DNA from: Rhodospirillaceae bacterium
Lineage (GTDB): Bacteria > Pseudomonadota > Alphaproteobacteria > SHVP01
Direction: 5' to 3'
Length of the DNA: 64,000 nucleotides
Assembly (NCBI GenBank): GCA_002722055.1
Contig: PBKD01000002.1
Span: forward strand, 1-64,000
Under the pieces are notes generated by a model. It was not told the origin of the DNA. It made no database searches and saw only the letters and a list, made by a program, of their open reading frames with translations. This document shows, one piece after another, positions 28,350 through 37,804 of this stretch. How positions within the stretch are numbered: the stretch's first letter is position 1; each line of letters starts with the position of its first letter. Position numbers and translations under genes: made by a program.

Positions 28350-28814
28350 ATGAATTTAGAGGAAGGTTCAAAAATTCCATCATTTAATCTTGCTGATTCA
28401 AATGGAAATAAAATTAAATTAAATGAAATAAAAACTGATTACATTGTAGTCTATTTTTACCCTAAAGACGATACACCAGGTTGTACAAATCAAGCTAAGG
28501 ATTTTAGTAAATTAAAAACAAAATTTTTAAAAAAAAATACTGAAATTTTAGGAATATCTCCAGACTCAATTGAAAAACACCAGAAATTCATCAAAAAATA
28601 TAATTTAAAAATTAAGTTATTATCTGATGAGGATAAAAAGGTGTCTATAAAGTATGGAGTTTGGAAAGAAAAGAACCTTTATGGAAAAAAATATATGGGA
28701 ATTGAAAGAACAACTTTTTTAGTTTCTAAAGAAAAAAAAATATTAAAAATTTGGAGAAAAGTAAGGGTGAATGGTCATGCTGAATCAGTTTTAAATGAAA
28801 TTATAAATATTTAA
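28350..28814 (+). CDS. bcp: Peroxiredoxin, Bcp/PrxQ family (1-Cys form)
   Basis: 154 residues with the thioredoxin-like PrxQ fold. The peroxidatic cysteine is Cys45 in PKDDTPGCT. It is the only cysteine in the protein: the usual resolving cysteine five residues later is absent (QAKDF), so turnover must use an external thiol. It reduces hydroperoxides in the cytoplasm. The stop codon touches the start of the DUF455 gene (28815), so the two are co-translated. Confidence 0.93.
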   Translation: MNLEEGSKIPSFNLADSNGNKIKLNEIKTDYIVVYFYPKDDTPGCTNQAKDFSKLKTKFLKKNTEILGISPDSIEKHQKFIKKYNLKIKLLSDEDKKVSIKYGVWKEKNLYGKKYMGIERTTFLVSKEKKILKIWRKVRVNGHAESVLNEIINI

Positions 28815-29609
28815 ATGACAGCTTTATCTCTCTCTGAAAATGCTGAAATTATCCTTAAAACTCATAATCCATTTAAAAAATGTTTTTTGACTTTTAAAAC
28901 TATAAATAAATGGAAAAAAAAACAGATAAATATAGTGGGAAAAAATTTTTGTATTGAAGAACCTTACAGATTAAATAAACCTATTATCTTACCTCCAAAA
29001 TTCATGCCTAGAAGACGAGGATTAAATAAAATTAATGCTAGAATAGCATTAATTCATTCATTAGCTCATATAGAATTAAATGCTATTGACCTGGCTTGGG
29101 ATATAATTGCAAGATTTAATCATTATAAACTACCTTTAAAATTTTATGATGATTGGATGCGTATAGCAAAAGAAGAAGCGATTCATTTTCTTTTGCTTAC
29201 AAAAAGACTTAAGGACCTTGGCTCTAGATATGGTGAATTAGATGCACATGATGGTCTATGGGATGCCGCTAAAAAAACTAATCAAAGCCTGATAGAAAGA
29301 TTAGCAGTGGTGCCAATGTATTTTGAAGCAAGGGGACTAGATGTGTCACCAGATATAATCGAAAAATTATCAAAGGTAAAAGATCATAAATCAGTTAAAT
29401 GCTTAGAAAAGATTTATAAAGATGAGATAAATCACGTAAAAATAGCGGAATTCTGGTTTAGATGGGTTTGTGAAAAATTTGGTAAAAACCCTAAAATAAC
29501 TTGGCAAACAACCATCAGTAGTTTTTTTTGCAAACGAGTAGATCTACCAAAGAATAATAAAGCTAGAGAAAAAGCTAATATGTCAGCATATCTGTCCTAT
29601 AATTCTTAA
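28815..29609 (+). CDS. DUF455 ferritin-like domain protein
   Basis: 264 residues, all-helical, with the diiron-type carboxylate/His pattern of the DUF455 family: HSLAHIELNAIDLAWD, EEAIHFLLLTKRL, YFEARGLDVSPD and KDEINHVKIAEFWF. Members are sometimes related to tRNA-hydroxylating MiaE-like proteins. The reaction is not established for this family. It starts immediately after the bcp stop, which suggests linkage to oxidative stress or iron handling. Confidence 0.85.
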   Translation: MTALSLSENAEIILKTHNPFKKCFLTFKTINKWKKKQINIVGKNFCIEEPYRLNKPIILPPKFMPRRRGLNKINARIALIHSLAHIELNAIDLAWDIIARFNHYKLPLKFYDDWMRIAKEEAIHFLLLTKRLKDLGSRYGELDAHDGLWDAAKKTNQSLIERLAVVPMYFEARGLDVSPDIIEKLSKVKDHKSVKCLEKIYKDEINHVKIAEFWFRWVCEKFGKNPKITWQTTISSFFCKRVDLPKNNKAREKANMSAYLSYNS

Positions 29610-29702
29610 TTTCAAATTAATAATTTTTGTCATATAATATTTGATTGCAATATTTAAAAGACTATAATTAAAAAAAAATTATTTATAGGGCAGGAAAAAT
29701 CA

Positions 29703-31154
29703 ATGAAATTATTACTCGATAATTTTCTTAGATTTATATCAAATATATTCTTATCTAATAGAAATTTTCCAAACAAAATACGAACTAGAAGTTTAAGAGT
29801 TTTTGATTTATCAAATAAAATTAAAATAAGTAGAACTTTTTTTCTTATTTTTCCTGATAGGGAGATTTACCTTAGAACAAACGGAAGAGTGAGATTTGTC
29901 ACCATACCATCGTGGTTACAATTAATTTTTTTATTATTTTTAGTTTCACTTTTTTGTTGGATTACTTTTACCAGTTCACAATATTTACTACATTCAGAAA
30001 TTGTATCAGCAAAAAATAATAAAATTAAAGAATTAAAACTATCATATTCAAAGCTAGATGATAAATATAATACCTCAAGAAAAGAATTTATCAAAACAAC
30101 TTTAGAATTAGAATCAAAGCATAAACACTTAGTTTATCTTGTGGCTGAAAAAAATAAATTAGAACAAGACTTAAAAAAAATTACTGATGATCTTGCTTTA
30201 TTCAAGCAAAAACATAAAAATCAAAAAAATAAAAATATAGCTATCAGTTCTAAAATTGAAAAAGAAAAGTTAGCTTTATCTAATCAAATTATAAATTTAA
30301 AAAATGTTATGGATAAGGAACGTGAATATTCTGAAAGTTTAATAAAAGAATTAAAATCATCTAAAGAAGATGCAAAAAAGATTTCTAGAAAGAAAGAGGA
30401 ATATAAAAATTCTGCAGAAAATTTAGCAAATGAAATAATTGATCTATCAGAAAATATTGAAAGATTAAGATATGATCAACAATATTTTGCAGATAAGATT
30501 ATGGACCGAACAAATGATGACCTTAAATCTCTAGAGTCGATTATTAAAATGACAGGGTTAAATTTAGAAAAAATTATCTCTAATAACTCAAAAGAGCTTG
30601 GGGGGCCTCTTTTACCTTTAGACTGGCAACTTGAGGATCATAGTGATGAAGCAAGTCAAGAGGCAAAGAATTTTCAAAAGACTGTTTTATTAATGGAAGA
30701 GCAACTAATTAAATGGCAAAGCATACATATGCTTATGAAAAGAATACCAATCACCGCACCAGTAAAAACTTATTATATATCTTCACCATATGGTAGAAGA
30801 AAAGATCCTTTTACTAAAAAATGGTCGTTTCATAGTGGAATAGATTTAGGTGGAACCAAAGGTCAATCTATATTTTCACCTGCACCAGGGAAAGTAACAT
30901 CTGTTAGTAAGACTGGGCCATATGGGAAGATGATTGAGATAGACCATGGATTTAATTTAAGAACAAGATACGGTCATTTAAAAAAAATCCTTGTAAAAAG
31001 AGGAGAAATAGTAGAATTTAAAGAAAGGATCGGACTTGTTGGTAATACTGGTAGAAGTACAGGAAGTCACCTTCATTACGAAGTATGGTATGGTAATAGA
31101 GTATTAGATCCAAACAAATTTTTAAAGGCTGGGAAACATGTTTTCAAAAACTAA
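29703..31154 (+). CDS. M23 (LytM) peptidoglycan endopeptidase with coiled coil
   Basis: 483 residues. A basic N-terminus of about 65 residues is followed by one membrane span (about 75-95), a long coiled coil (about 100-260) and a C-terminal LytM domain. The zinc ligands are complete: His377 and Asp381 in FHSGIDLGG, and His456/His458 in SHLHYEVW, so it should be an active periplasmic D,D-endopeptidase. GGCAGG precedes the ATG at 29703. It overlaps the bactofilin gene by 17 nt, a pairing widespread in proteobacteria and linked to cell-shape control. Confidence 0.93.
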   Translation: MKLLLDNFLRFISNIFLSNRNFPNKIRTRSLRVFDLSNKIKISRTFFLIFPDREIYLRTNGRVRFVTIPSWLQLIFLLFLVSLFCWITFTSSQYLLHSEIVSAKNNKIKELKLSYSKLDDKYNTSRKEFIKTTLELESKHKHLVYLVAEKNKLEQDLKKITDDLALFKQKHKNQKNKNIAISSKIEKEKLALSNQIINLKNVMDKEREYSESLIKELKSSKEDAKKISRKKEEYKNSAENLANEIIDLSENIERLRYDQQYFADKIMDRTNDDLKSLESIIKMTGLNLEKIISNNSKELGGPLLPLDWQLEDHSDEASQEAKNFQKTVLLMEEQLIKWQSIHMLMKRIPITAPVKTYYISSPYGRRKDPFTKKWSFHSGIDLGGTKGQSIFSPAPGKVTSVSKTGPYGKMIEIDHGFNLRTRYGHLKKILVKRGEIVEFKERIGLVGNTGRSTGSHLHYEVWYGNRVLDPNKFLKAGKHVFKN

Positions 31155-31608
31155 TTTAAACGGACAAAAAGCTGGACCACCATCGATTATAAGTATTAAT
31201 CTTCATGTAAAAGGTGATTTGAAGTCAGAGGGTGAAATACAAATAGACGGCAGTGTAGACGGAAATGTAACAGCTTTAAGTATAACTATCGGTGAGAATG
31301 GTTCTATAAATGGGGAAATTATCGCAGGAAAGATTCTCATTAGAGGAAAAGTCAAGGGTGAAATACATTCCCAAGAAGTTCAGTTATCCAAATCAGCTCA
31401 TGTAATTGGTGATATTCATCACGATATTTTAGGAATAGAATCTGGAGCCTATGTCGAAGGACTTTGTAAAAGATCCAAAAGGCCTATTGAGAACGCAGAA
31501 AATAAGACAAAATCAATTAAAACATTACAAATCAATCAAAATACAAACAAGCCTAAGCCCAAACAAATTGATACTAAACCACCCTCTAAAGCTTTACCAT
31601 CTGTTTAA
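31138..31608 (+). CDS. Bactofilin
   Basis: 156 residues with the DUF583/bactofilin beta-helix core: GDLKSEGEIQIDGSVDGNV, GENGSINGEI, RGKVKGEIHSQEVQLSKSAHVIGDI and onward. Short disordered N- and C-terminal tails flank it, the latter rich in Lys, Pro and Thr. Bactofilins polymerise into membrane-associated filaments that position cell-wall enzymes. Its translation starts inside the M23 peptidase gene, so the two are coupled and likely act together in cell-shape control. Confidence 0.93.
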   Translation: MFSKTNLNGQKAGPPSIISINLHVKGDLKSEGEIQIDGSVDGNVTALSITIGENGSINGEIIAGKILIRGKVKGEIHSQEVQLSKSAHVIGDIHHDILGIESGAYVEGLCKRSKRPIENAENKTKSIKTLQINQNTNKPKPKQIDTKPPSKALPSV

Positions 31609-32592
31609 TTATAAATAATCTACTATCTCTTCTATAACTTTTTTGCTACTTAAAAAAGCAAACTCAACTCTTCCTTGCATACACCAATCTCCACATACTG
31701 CTAGTCTATTATCTTTATCTATCAATGGTTTAAGATATTTTTGTTTACTAATGTTTGCATATCTCCATCTTTGTAAATCAATTATTTTTACGTTTGAAAA
31801 ATCTTTATTTAAAACTCTTGTAGTTTCGTTCAATAAATATTTTTTTACCTCATTATCTGACATATTCATATTTTCGTCAGCCCATTTATTTGTAGAGTTG
31901 ACTACCATAGTAAAATTTTTATTTCTTGAAGGTTTTGATGAGTTGATTGAAATCCAACTAATTTTTGCCTCTCTTACTAATGCTGCATCAAATGGAAATT
32001 GAATATCATAATTAAAGCCTAGTAATAAGGAATAACAACCTAGCATTTTTATATTTTTTAATTCATTAAAATACTTAAATTCTATTGGTATTATTTCAAT
32101 TACCTGCTTAGGTGGTATTGCAAGAACAATCCAATCAAAATTTCCATGAGTGTTTCCTTTATCATCAGTAACTACCCAATTATTGCTTTTAGAATCAATA
32201 CTTTTAATCTTTGTATTTAAATTAATCTTCATATCTTTTGATAGATACTTTCCTATAGAGTTCATATTTGGTGAACCAACATAGTGAGGATATTCACTTT
32301 CCCATTGTTTTGTATGCACCAATTTACTCATTTGAAATTCAGCAAATCTAGCATCCCATCTTTCAACAATATTTTTTTTCTTTAATGAATTAACAAACTC
32401 TCTAAATTCTGGCGTTTTAACTGTAAAAAATTGAGCTCCATGATCAAAACTAAAATCTTTTACTCTTCGAGTTGCTAGTCTTCCACCTACTCCCTTAGAT
32501 TTTTCAAAAAAAGTCACTTCAGCAATACTATTTAAATCTCTGCCTAGTGTTAAACCTGATAAACCGGTTCCAATTATAGCTATTTTTTTCAT
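31609..32592 (-). CDS. FAD-dependent amine oxidase/renalase-like oxidoreductase
   Basis: 327 residues. The N-terminal Rossmann FAD motif is IGTGLSGLTLGRDL, then FEKSKGVGGRLATRR and FDHGAQFFT, and a C-terminal FAD-contact block VCGDWCMQGRVEFAFLSS. This matches the renalase-like NAD(P)/FAD-dependent oxidoreductases. The substrate is unknown. It lies 26 bp downstream of prfB on the same strand and its 3' end abuts the bactofilin stop codon. Confidence 0.82.
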   Translation of the reverse strand: MKKIAIIGTGLSGLTLGRDLNSIAEVTFFEKSKGVGGRLATRRVKDFSFDHGAQFFTVKTPEFREFVNSLKKKNIVERWDARFAEFQMSKLVHTKQWESEYPHYVGSPNMNSIGKYLSKDMKINLNTKIKSIDSKSNNWVVTDDKGNTHGNFDWIVLAIPPKQVIEIIPIEFKYFNELKNIKMLGCYSLLLGFNYDIQFPFDAALVREAKISWISINSSKPSRNKNFTMVVNSTNKWADENMNMSDNEVKKYLLNETTRVLNKDFSNVKIIDLQRWRYANISKQKYLKPLIDKDNRLAVCGDWCMQGRVEFAFLSSKKVIEEIVDYL

Positions 32593-32618
32593 ATAGAATT
32601 CTGTTTTTAAAAAAAATA

Positions 32619-33723
32619 TTAGTTTTTATTATTTATAAAACTTAAACCAGTCTCAATAAATTCATCAATATCACCATCCAAAACACCTAAAGCATTGCCC
32701 TTCTCAACACCTGTTCTTAAGTCTTTGACTAATTGATAAGGGTGAAGAACATATGACCTTATTTGATGACCCCAACCAATATCTGACTTTGAATTGTAAT
32801 TTTCTTGACGTTTGCTCTCAATTTTATCTATTTCTATTTCATATAATCTTGATTTAAGCATTTTTAAAGCTGCTGATTTATTTTTATGTTGAGAACGTTC
32901 ACTCTGACATTGAACTACAATTCCAGTTTTTAGATGTGTTATTCTTACTGCACTGTCAGTAGTGTTTACATGTTGTCCTCCAGCACCTGATGACCTATAC
33001 GTATCTATTCTTAAATCTTTATCATCAATTTCGATATTTATTTCATCATCTATTACTGGATAAACACCTATACTAGCAAAACTTGTATGTCTTCTTGATG
33101 ATGAATCAAAAGGTGAAATTCTCACTAACCTGTGAACTCCTGTTTCTCCTTTTAGCCAGCCATAAGCACTAAAACCTGAAATTCTAATTGTAACTGATTT
33201 AATACCCGCCTCTTCCCCTATGCTCTCGGCATTTATATCAAATTTAAAATCTTTTGAATCACACCATTTTTTATACATTCTTAATAGCATCTCTGCCCAA
33301 TCTTGTGACTCCGTTCCACCAGCACCCGCGTGAATTTCAAGATAACAATCATTTTTATCTGCCTCACCAGATAAAAGAGTCTGCAATTCAAGCTTTGATA
33401 CTCTTTTAGATAAATCTATAAGATTTGAAAAAATTTCATTATATATTTCTTTATCATTTTCAATATCAGACAAATCTAAAAATTGTTTTAGATCACTTAA
33501 CTCATTATCCAGATTTATACAGTTATTAATCATATTCTCAAGTCTAGTACGTTGCCTCATAACTTCTTGGGCTTTTTCTTGGTCATTCCAGAAATTACTT
33601 TTTTCTGCCTCTTTATTTAATTTATTTAAAAGTTTTATAGATTTATCCCAGTCAAAGAAACCTCCTTATTGACTCTAGAGAGTGGTTTATTTTTTCATAA
33701 ATTTTTTCACATTCTGGATTCAT
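32619..33723 (-). CDS. prfB: Peptide chain release factor 2, with programmed +1 frameshift
   Basis: The gene starts at ATG 33723 and reads 23 codons to an in-frame TGA (33654-33652). A +1 shift at CTT-TGA-C continues in the second frame from 33653 to 32619, giving about 367 residues, the normal RF2 length. An open frame beginning at 33560 is only the internal part. The GGQ motif (SSGAGGQHVN) and the RF2-specific SPF tripeptide (VRISPFDSSS) are present, so it terminates at UGA and UAA. It starts 20 bp after the mrcA stop, hence an operon with mrcA and amiC. Confidence 0.96.
33651..33666 (-). promoter_or_regulatory. RF2 autoregulatory +1 frameshift site
   Basis: On the minus strand: AGGAGGTTTCTTTGAC. 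The internal SD-like AGGAGG lies three bases before the slippery CTT and the UGA stop, the same layout as the E. coli site (AGGGGGTATCTTTGAC). When RF2 is scarce the ribosome slips +1 and completes RF2. Confidence 0.95.
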
Positions 33724-33743
33724 AAGTAACTCACATGATATAT

Positions 33744-36152
33744 TTAGTACAAACCACCAGTACCGGACCCTGTTTTTATTACAGAACTATCAAAATTACC
33801 AGGTTTATCTAAAACAGGGGTAGAACCCTTTGGTTCTGATCCTGGCGTAAATGCCTCAAGTAAAACCCTCTTAGTATTTTGCTCAGCAATTAATCCAGTT
33901 TTGGCGTCTATTCTTACTAACCTGACTCCTTTTGGAATTCTAAACGGTATATCAGGTTTATTAATCAATGCAGCTTTCATAAAATTTTTAAAAATTGGAG
34001 CAGCTACTGATGCTCCTTGCTCATTTGGACCTAAAGTTTTTGGTTGATCGAACCCAACAAATACCCCAACAACTAAGTCTGCAGAAAAACCTATAAACCA
34101 AGCATCAATTCCATCATTTGTAGTTCCAGTCTTACCCGCAAGATGTTTACCTAATGATTTTATCCTTCTCCCAGTCCCCCTCTGAACAACACCTTCTAGC
34201 ATTGATACAACTTGATATGCTGCTTCAGAAGTTACAATCTCCTCTCTATTATCAAGAAGTTTTGGAACTTTCTGATTAGACCAAGATACAACCTTACATT
34301 GATCACAAACTCTTTGATCACTAGACATAATAGTTTTACCTCTTCTATCTTGAATTCGATCAATAAATCTTGGCTGAATAAACTTCCCTCCATTTACCAA
34401 CATTGCATATGCTGCAGTAATATCAATTAATCTAGTTTCACCAGCTCCTAAGGACATAGATAATAATTTAGGCATATCTTTCGTAATTCCAAATTTTTTT
34501 GCATAATTTGTAATAATATCCATACCGAGAAACTGAGCTAACCTAACAGTCATCAGATTTCTTGACTTTTCAACACCTAACCTTAATGTTGAAGGTCCAT
34601 AAAACTTATTGGTATAGTTTGCTGGCTTCCACCAACCCTGCCCAGCTCCTTGATCAACAACAAATGGCGCATCTAATACTTTACTTGCTGGTGTGAAACC
34701 ATTTTCTAATGCAGCAAGATAAACAAAAGGTTTGAATGCAGAACCTGGTTGTCTTTTTGCTTGAGTAGCCCTATTAAACTCACTTCTAATAAAAGAGTAT
34801 CCTCCCACCATTGCTAGCACTCTTCCAGTGTGAGGATCCATTGCAATAATTGCACCTTCGATATCAGGAATCTGCCTTAAAGAGTATTTTAAATTCCCTT
34901 TAATTAATTTTGGTTCAACAAATATTATATCTCCTATCGAGAGGACATTTGAAATATTTTTAACTCTAGGTCCAGTTGTTTGACCTTTATTCCACTTTTT
35001 TGCCCACAAAATTTCCTTTAAAGGAATAAAACCTAATTCATCGTTAGTAAAAATAATCTTTGCTTCTGATTTCTTTACATCTTTAACAACTGCAACTTTC
35101 CATGGTAAAAATGAATATTCCTCCGATATAATTAAAACTTTCTCCTTCCATTTATCATTAAATTGAACTTTTCCAATTGGTCCTCTCCAACCATGCCTTT
35201 TATCATAATCATTCAAACCTTTAGTCAAAACTCTATCTGCAATTTCTTGAAGATTTGGATCTAATGTTGTTCTTACAGATAGTCCACCTTCATATAGCCC
35301 TTTTTCGTTATAATTTCTTATCAAATATTTTCTTATTTCCTCAGTGAAATAATCTGCTTTTACAAATTCTTTCTCTCTAGAATCGTATACCCTTAAAGGC
35401 ATTTGCATTGAAATATTTGCTTCAGAGGCAGAAATAAAGTCCTCTTGGTGCATTCTTGATAAAACCCAATTTCTTCTATTCAAAGCCTCTTTTGTTTTTC
35501 TGAAAGGATGATAATGATTAGGTGCCTTGGGTAAAGCTGCAAGATAAGCAACCTCTTGCAAAGACAATTGGTCAACAGATTTATCAAAATAAGATAATGC
35601 TGCTGCTGCAACACCATATGATCCCATCCCAAGGTATATCTCATTTAGATATAGTTCAAGAATTCTATCCTTTTCAAGAAACCTCTCAATCCTGAAAGCT
35701 AAAATTGCCTCCTTTATTTTTCTCTCAAAAGATAATTCATTACTTAAAAAAAAGTTTTTTGCTACCTGTTGTGTTATGGTTGAAGCGCCGATAGGCCTTT
35801 TGTTTTGTTTATAATTTGAAATATTAGTCACTAAAGCTCTAAAAATACTTATTATAGAAATTCCTTTATGGGAATAAAAGGTATCGTCTTCAGCAGCTAA
35901 AAAAGCATTTATTAGATTAGCTGGCATTGCCTCAATAGGTATAAAAACCCTCGGTTCTGTAGCATATTCTTTTAATAATTGACCATTTGCTGCATGAACT
36001 CTTGTCATTGTTGGAGGTTCATATGTTCTTAAACTTGAATAGTTTGGTAAATCTTTTCCATACGTATCAAATACATAAAGAGCTATTAATAGTGACAAAA
36101 TTGTACCTAAAATTACCAAACCTAAAAACCAGCTCATCAATCGAAAAAACAT
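33744..36152 (-). CDS. mrcA: Penicillin-binding protein 1A
   Basis: 802 residues, a class A PBP. An N-terminal membrane anchor (about 8-30) is followed by a glycosyltransferase domain with FLAAEDDTFYSHKGIS and GASTITQQVAKNFFL, a linker/OB-like region, and a transpeptidase with Ser471-x-x-Lys474 (PGSAFKPF), SRN and KTGTTND. It polymerises and crosslinks peptidoglycan in the periplasm. It lies between amiC and prfB on the same strand, the conserved alphaproteobacterial order. Confidence 0.95.
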   Translation of the reverse strand: MFFRLMSWFLGLVILGTILSLLIALYVFDTYGKDLPNYSSLRTYEPPTMTRVHAANGQLLKEYATEPRVFIPIEAMPANLINAFLAAEDDTFYSHKGISIISIFRALVTNISNYKQNKRPIGASTITQQVAKNFFLSNELSFERKIKEAILAFRIERFLEKDRILELYLNEIYLGMGSYGVAAAALSYFDKSVDQLSLQEVAYLAALPKAPNHYHPFRKTKEALNRRNWVLSRMHQEDFISASEANISMQMPLRVYDSREKEFVKADYFTEEIRKYLIRNYNEKGLYEGGLSVRTTLDPNLQEIADRVLTKGLNDYDKRHGWRGPIGKVQFNDKWKEKVLIISEEYSFLPWKVAVVKDVKKSEAKIIFTNDELGFIPLKEILWAKKWNKGQTTGPRVKNISNVLSIGDIIFVEPKLIKGNLKYSLRQIPDIEGAIIAMDPHTGRVLAMVGGYSFIRSEFNRATQAKRQPGSAFKPFVYLAALENGFTPASKVLDAPFVVDQGAGQGWWKPANYTNKFYGPSTLRLGVEKSRNLMTVRLAQFLGMDIITNYAKKFGITKDMPKLLSMSLGAGETRLIDITAAYAMLVNGGKFIQPRFIDRIQDRRGKTIMSSDQRVCDQCKVVSWSNQKVPKLLDNREEIVTSEAAYQVVSMLEGVVQRGTGRRIKSLGKHLAGKTGTTNDGIDAWFIGFSADLVVGVFVGFDQPKTLGPNEQGASVAAPIFKNFMKAALINKPDIPFRIPKGVRLVRIDAKTGLIAEQNTKRVLLEAFTPGSEPKGSTPVLDKPGNFDSSVIKTGSGTGGLY

Positions 36153-36225
36153 TTATAATCTCAATAAAAAATCAAATTAATTTATATAATACCATATTAA
36201 AAAGGCAAAATTAAGACTATTTTAA

Positions 36226-37419
36226 TCAGTTATCAACTTCTTCAAAAAACCTATCAAAGGACTCTAACATTGCTGAAGCCAGTTTACTTTTAAATTTTTT
36301 TGTTTGCAATTTTCTTTCATCAGCTTTATTGGACATAAAACCCATTTCTATTAGAATACTTGGTACATCTGATGCCTTTAAAACCACAAAACCAGCTTTT
36401 CTATTTGGCCTTCCTAATACTTTTTCTTTTCTCTTTAATTGATTAATAAATATCGAAGCAAATTTCAAAGAATGGTTCATTGTCTCCCTTTGAACTAAAG
36501 AAATTAAAATTTGCGCTACATCATTATCTTCACTATCCAAGTCAGATCCAACCCCAATTAAATCAGCCTTATTTTCTCTTTTAGCTAACTTCTCTGCTTC
36601 TTTATCAGAAGCTGTTTCAGATAATGTATAGACAGAAGCACCTCTTATTCTTGAATTATTTATTGAGTCAGCATGAATAGATATAAATAATTTTGCTTTA
36701 CTTTTTCTTGCTATATTTATTCTTTGTCTGAGCTTTAAATATTTATCCGATGATCTCGTTAAAATTACTTTATAACGACCTGAATCATTAATTATTTTTT
36801 TTAAATATAATGCAGCAGTGAGAGTTATATCTTTTTCTAGTGAACCATTTAAACCAATAGCACCTCCATCAACCCCACCATGACCTGGATCGATTACTAT
36901 AACTGGTTTTGATTTTAAAAGTGGTTTAAAAAGAGGTATTGGTGATTTTATTTTAGATATAACTAGTTTATTATCATTATACGATTTATTTAAAGATTTA
37001 ACTTCTTTCCCCTTATTAATACTTGATAAATCAATAACTAGTCGAAAATATTTATAGTCTATAGGTGGTAAAATAAAAGATCTTGAAATAGAAACCTTAC
37101 TATTAGTTCTTAGAAGAAGTTCTGTTTTATCTAAAGCAACCCTATTGAACTCATATGAAATTATAGCTCCTCTAGAAAAAACTCTTTTTTTAGGCAATTT
37201 CCAATTTATTGAAGGAAAAATAATTTTAATTTCCTTAGTATCCTTTTTTTGTATAATTTTATAGTTAATTTTTTCTTTAAAATCTAAAACAAACCTTGTT
37301 CCAGACTTGTATATTCCTGACCTTACTCCTTCCACTGAACTTGAAGCCTGAGCAATCCCAGATGTCAAAAATATAATTAAAACTACTAAATGCCTAAATT
37401 TGGTCAAAAATCTATCCAT
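36226..37419 (-). CDS. amiC: N-acetylmuramoyl-L-alanine amidase with AMIN domain
   Basis: 397 residues. A signal peptide (LVVLIIFLTSGIAQA) is followed by an AMIN domain (about 30-135) that targets the septum and a C-terminal Amidase_3 domain with DPGHGGVDGGAIG, SIHADSI and LIEMGFMSN, whose His/Glu residues are zinc ligands and catalyst. It cleaves septal peptidoglycan for daughter-cell separation. It is divergent from rne across a 385-bp spacer and upstream of mrcA by 73 bp. Confidence 0.94.
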   Translation of the reverse strand: MDRFLTKFRHLVVLIIFLTSGIAQASSSVEGVRSGIYKSGTRFVLDFKEKINYKIIQKKDTKEIKIIFPSINWKLPKKRVFSRGAIISYEFNRVALDKTELLLRTNSKVSISRSFILPPIDYKYFRLVIDLSSINKGKEVKSLNKSYNDNKLVISKIKSPIPLFKPLLKSKPVIVIDPGHGGVDGGAIGLNGSLEKDITLTAALYLKKIINDSGRYKVILTRSSDKYLKLRQRINIARKSKAKLFISIHADSINNSRIRGASVYTLSETASDKEAEKLAKRENKADLIGVGSDLDSEDNDVAQILISLVQRETMNHSLKFASIFINQLKRKEKVLGRPNRKAGFVVLKASDVPSILIEMGFMSNKADERKLQTKKFKSKLASAMLESFDRFFEEVDN

Positions 37420-37804
37420 TTTTTAATTTATAAGCAAATGTATATATAATAGGTTAAGGCCATTAAGGGCAAATACTTTATAAAGTTATAAATAAATTCA
37501 AATATCATAAATTTTTATTTGTTCATTACACACATTTGTGTTTAATTCATATTTAGATTTTTACTTAAATTTATCAATAATATCTATTTTCATAAATTTA
37601 ATAACGATATTCCCAGATAAGTTTAAGCTACAAAGGTTAGATTAGGTTTATTCATGCAAAAAAATAATGATTTAAATTACAATTTTTTTGAATTAGCTAA
37701 GAGGCTCAAATTCATATCAAAAAATTTCAATAATTTAAGATTAATTTCTAAGTTGATATTAAATACGGAATACGTATCAGCTATTTTTAAGGATATAAAA
37801 TATA
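37420..37804. other. Long leader/intergenic region between amiC and rne
   Basis: 385 bp, unusually long for this window. It must hold the divergent promoters of amiC and rne; I could not pin either. It contains an AT-rich segment, a small hairpin (ACACA/TGTGT near 37530), a possible upstream open frame from ATG 37654 that overlaps the rne start, and a second short dyad (ATACG/CGTAT around 37766-37776) shortly before the rne SD AAGGA. A long 5' UTR is expected, because RNase E genes commonly autoregulate through theirs. Confidence 0.5.

Noticed and set aside
32619-33560. Short RF2 beginning at 33560
   Set aside because: It would lack the N-terminal domain; the frameshift signal upstream explains the missing part.
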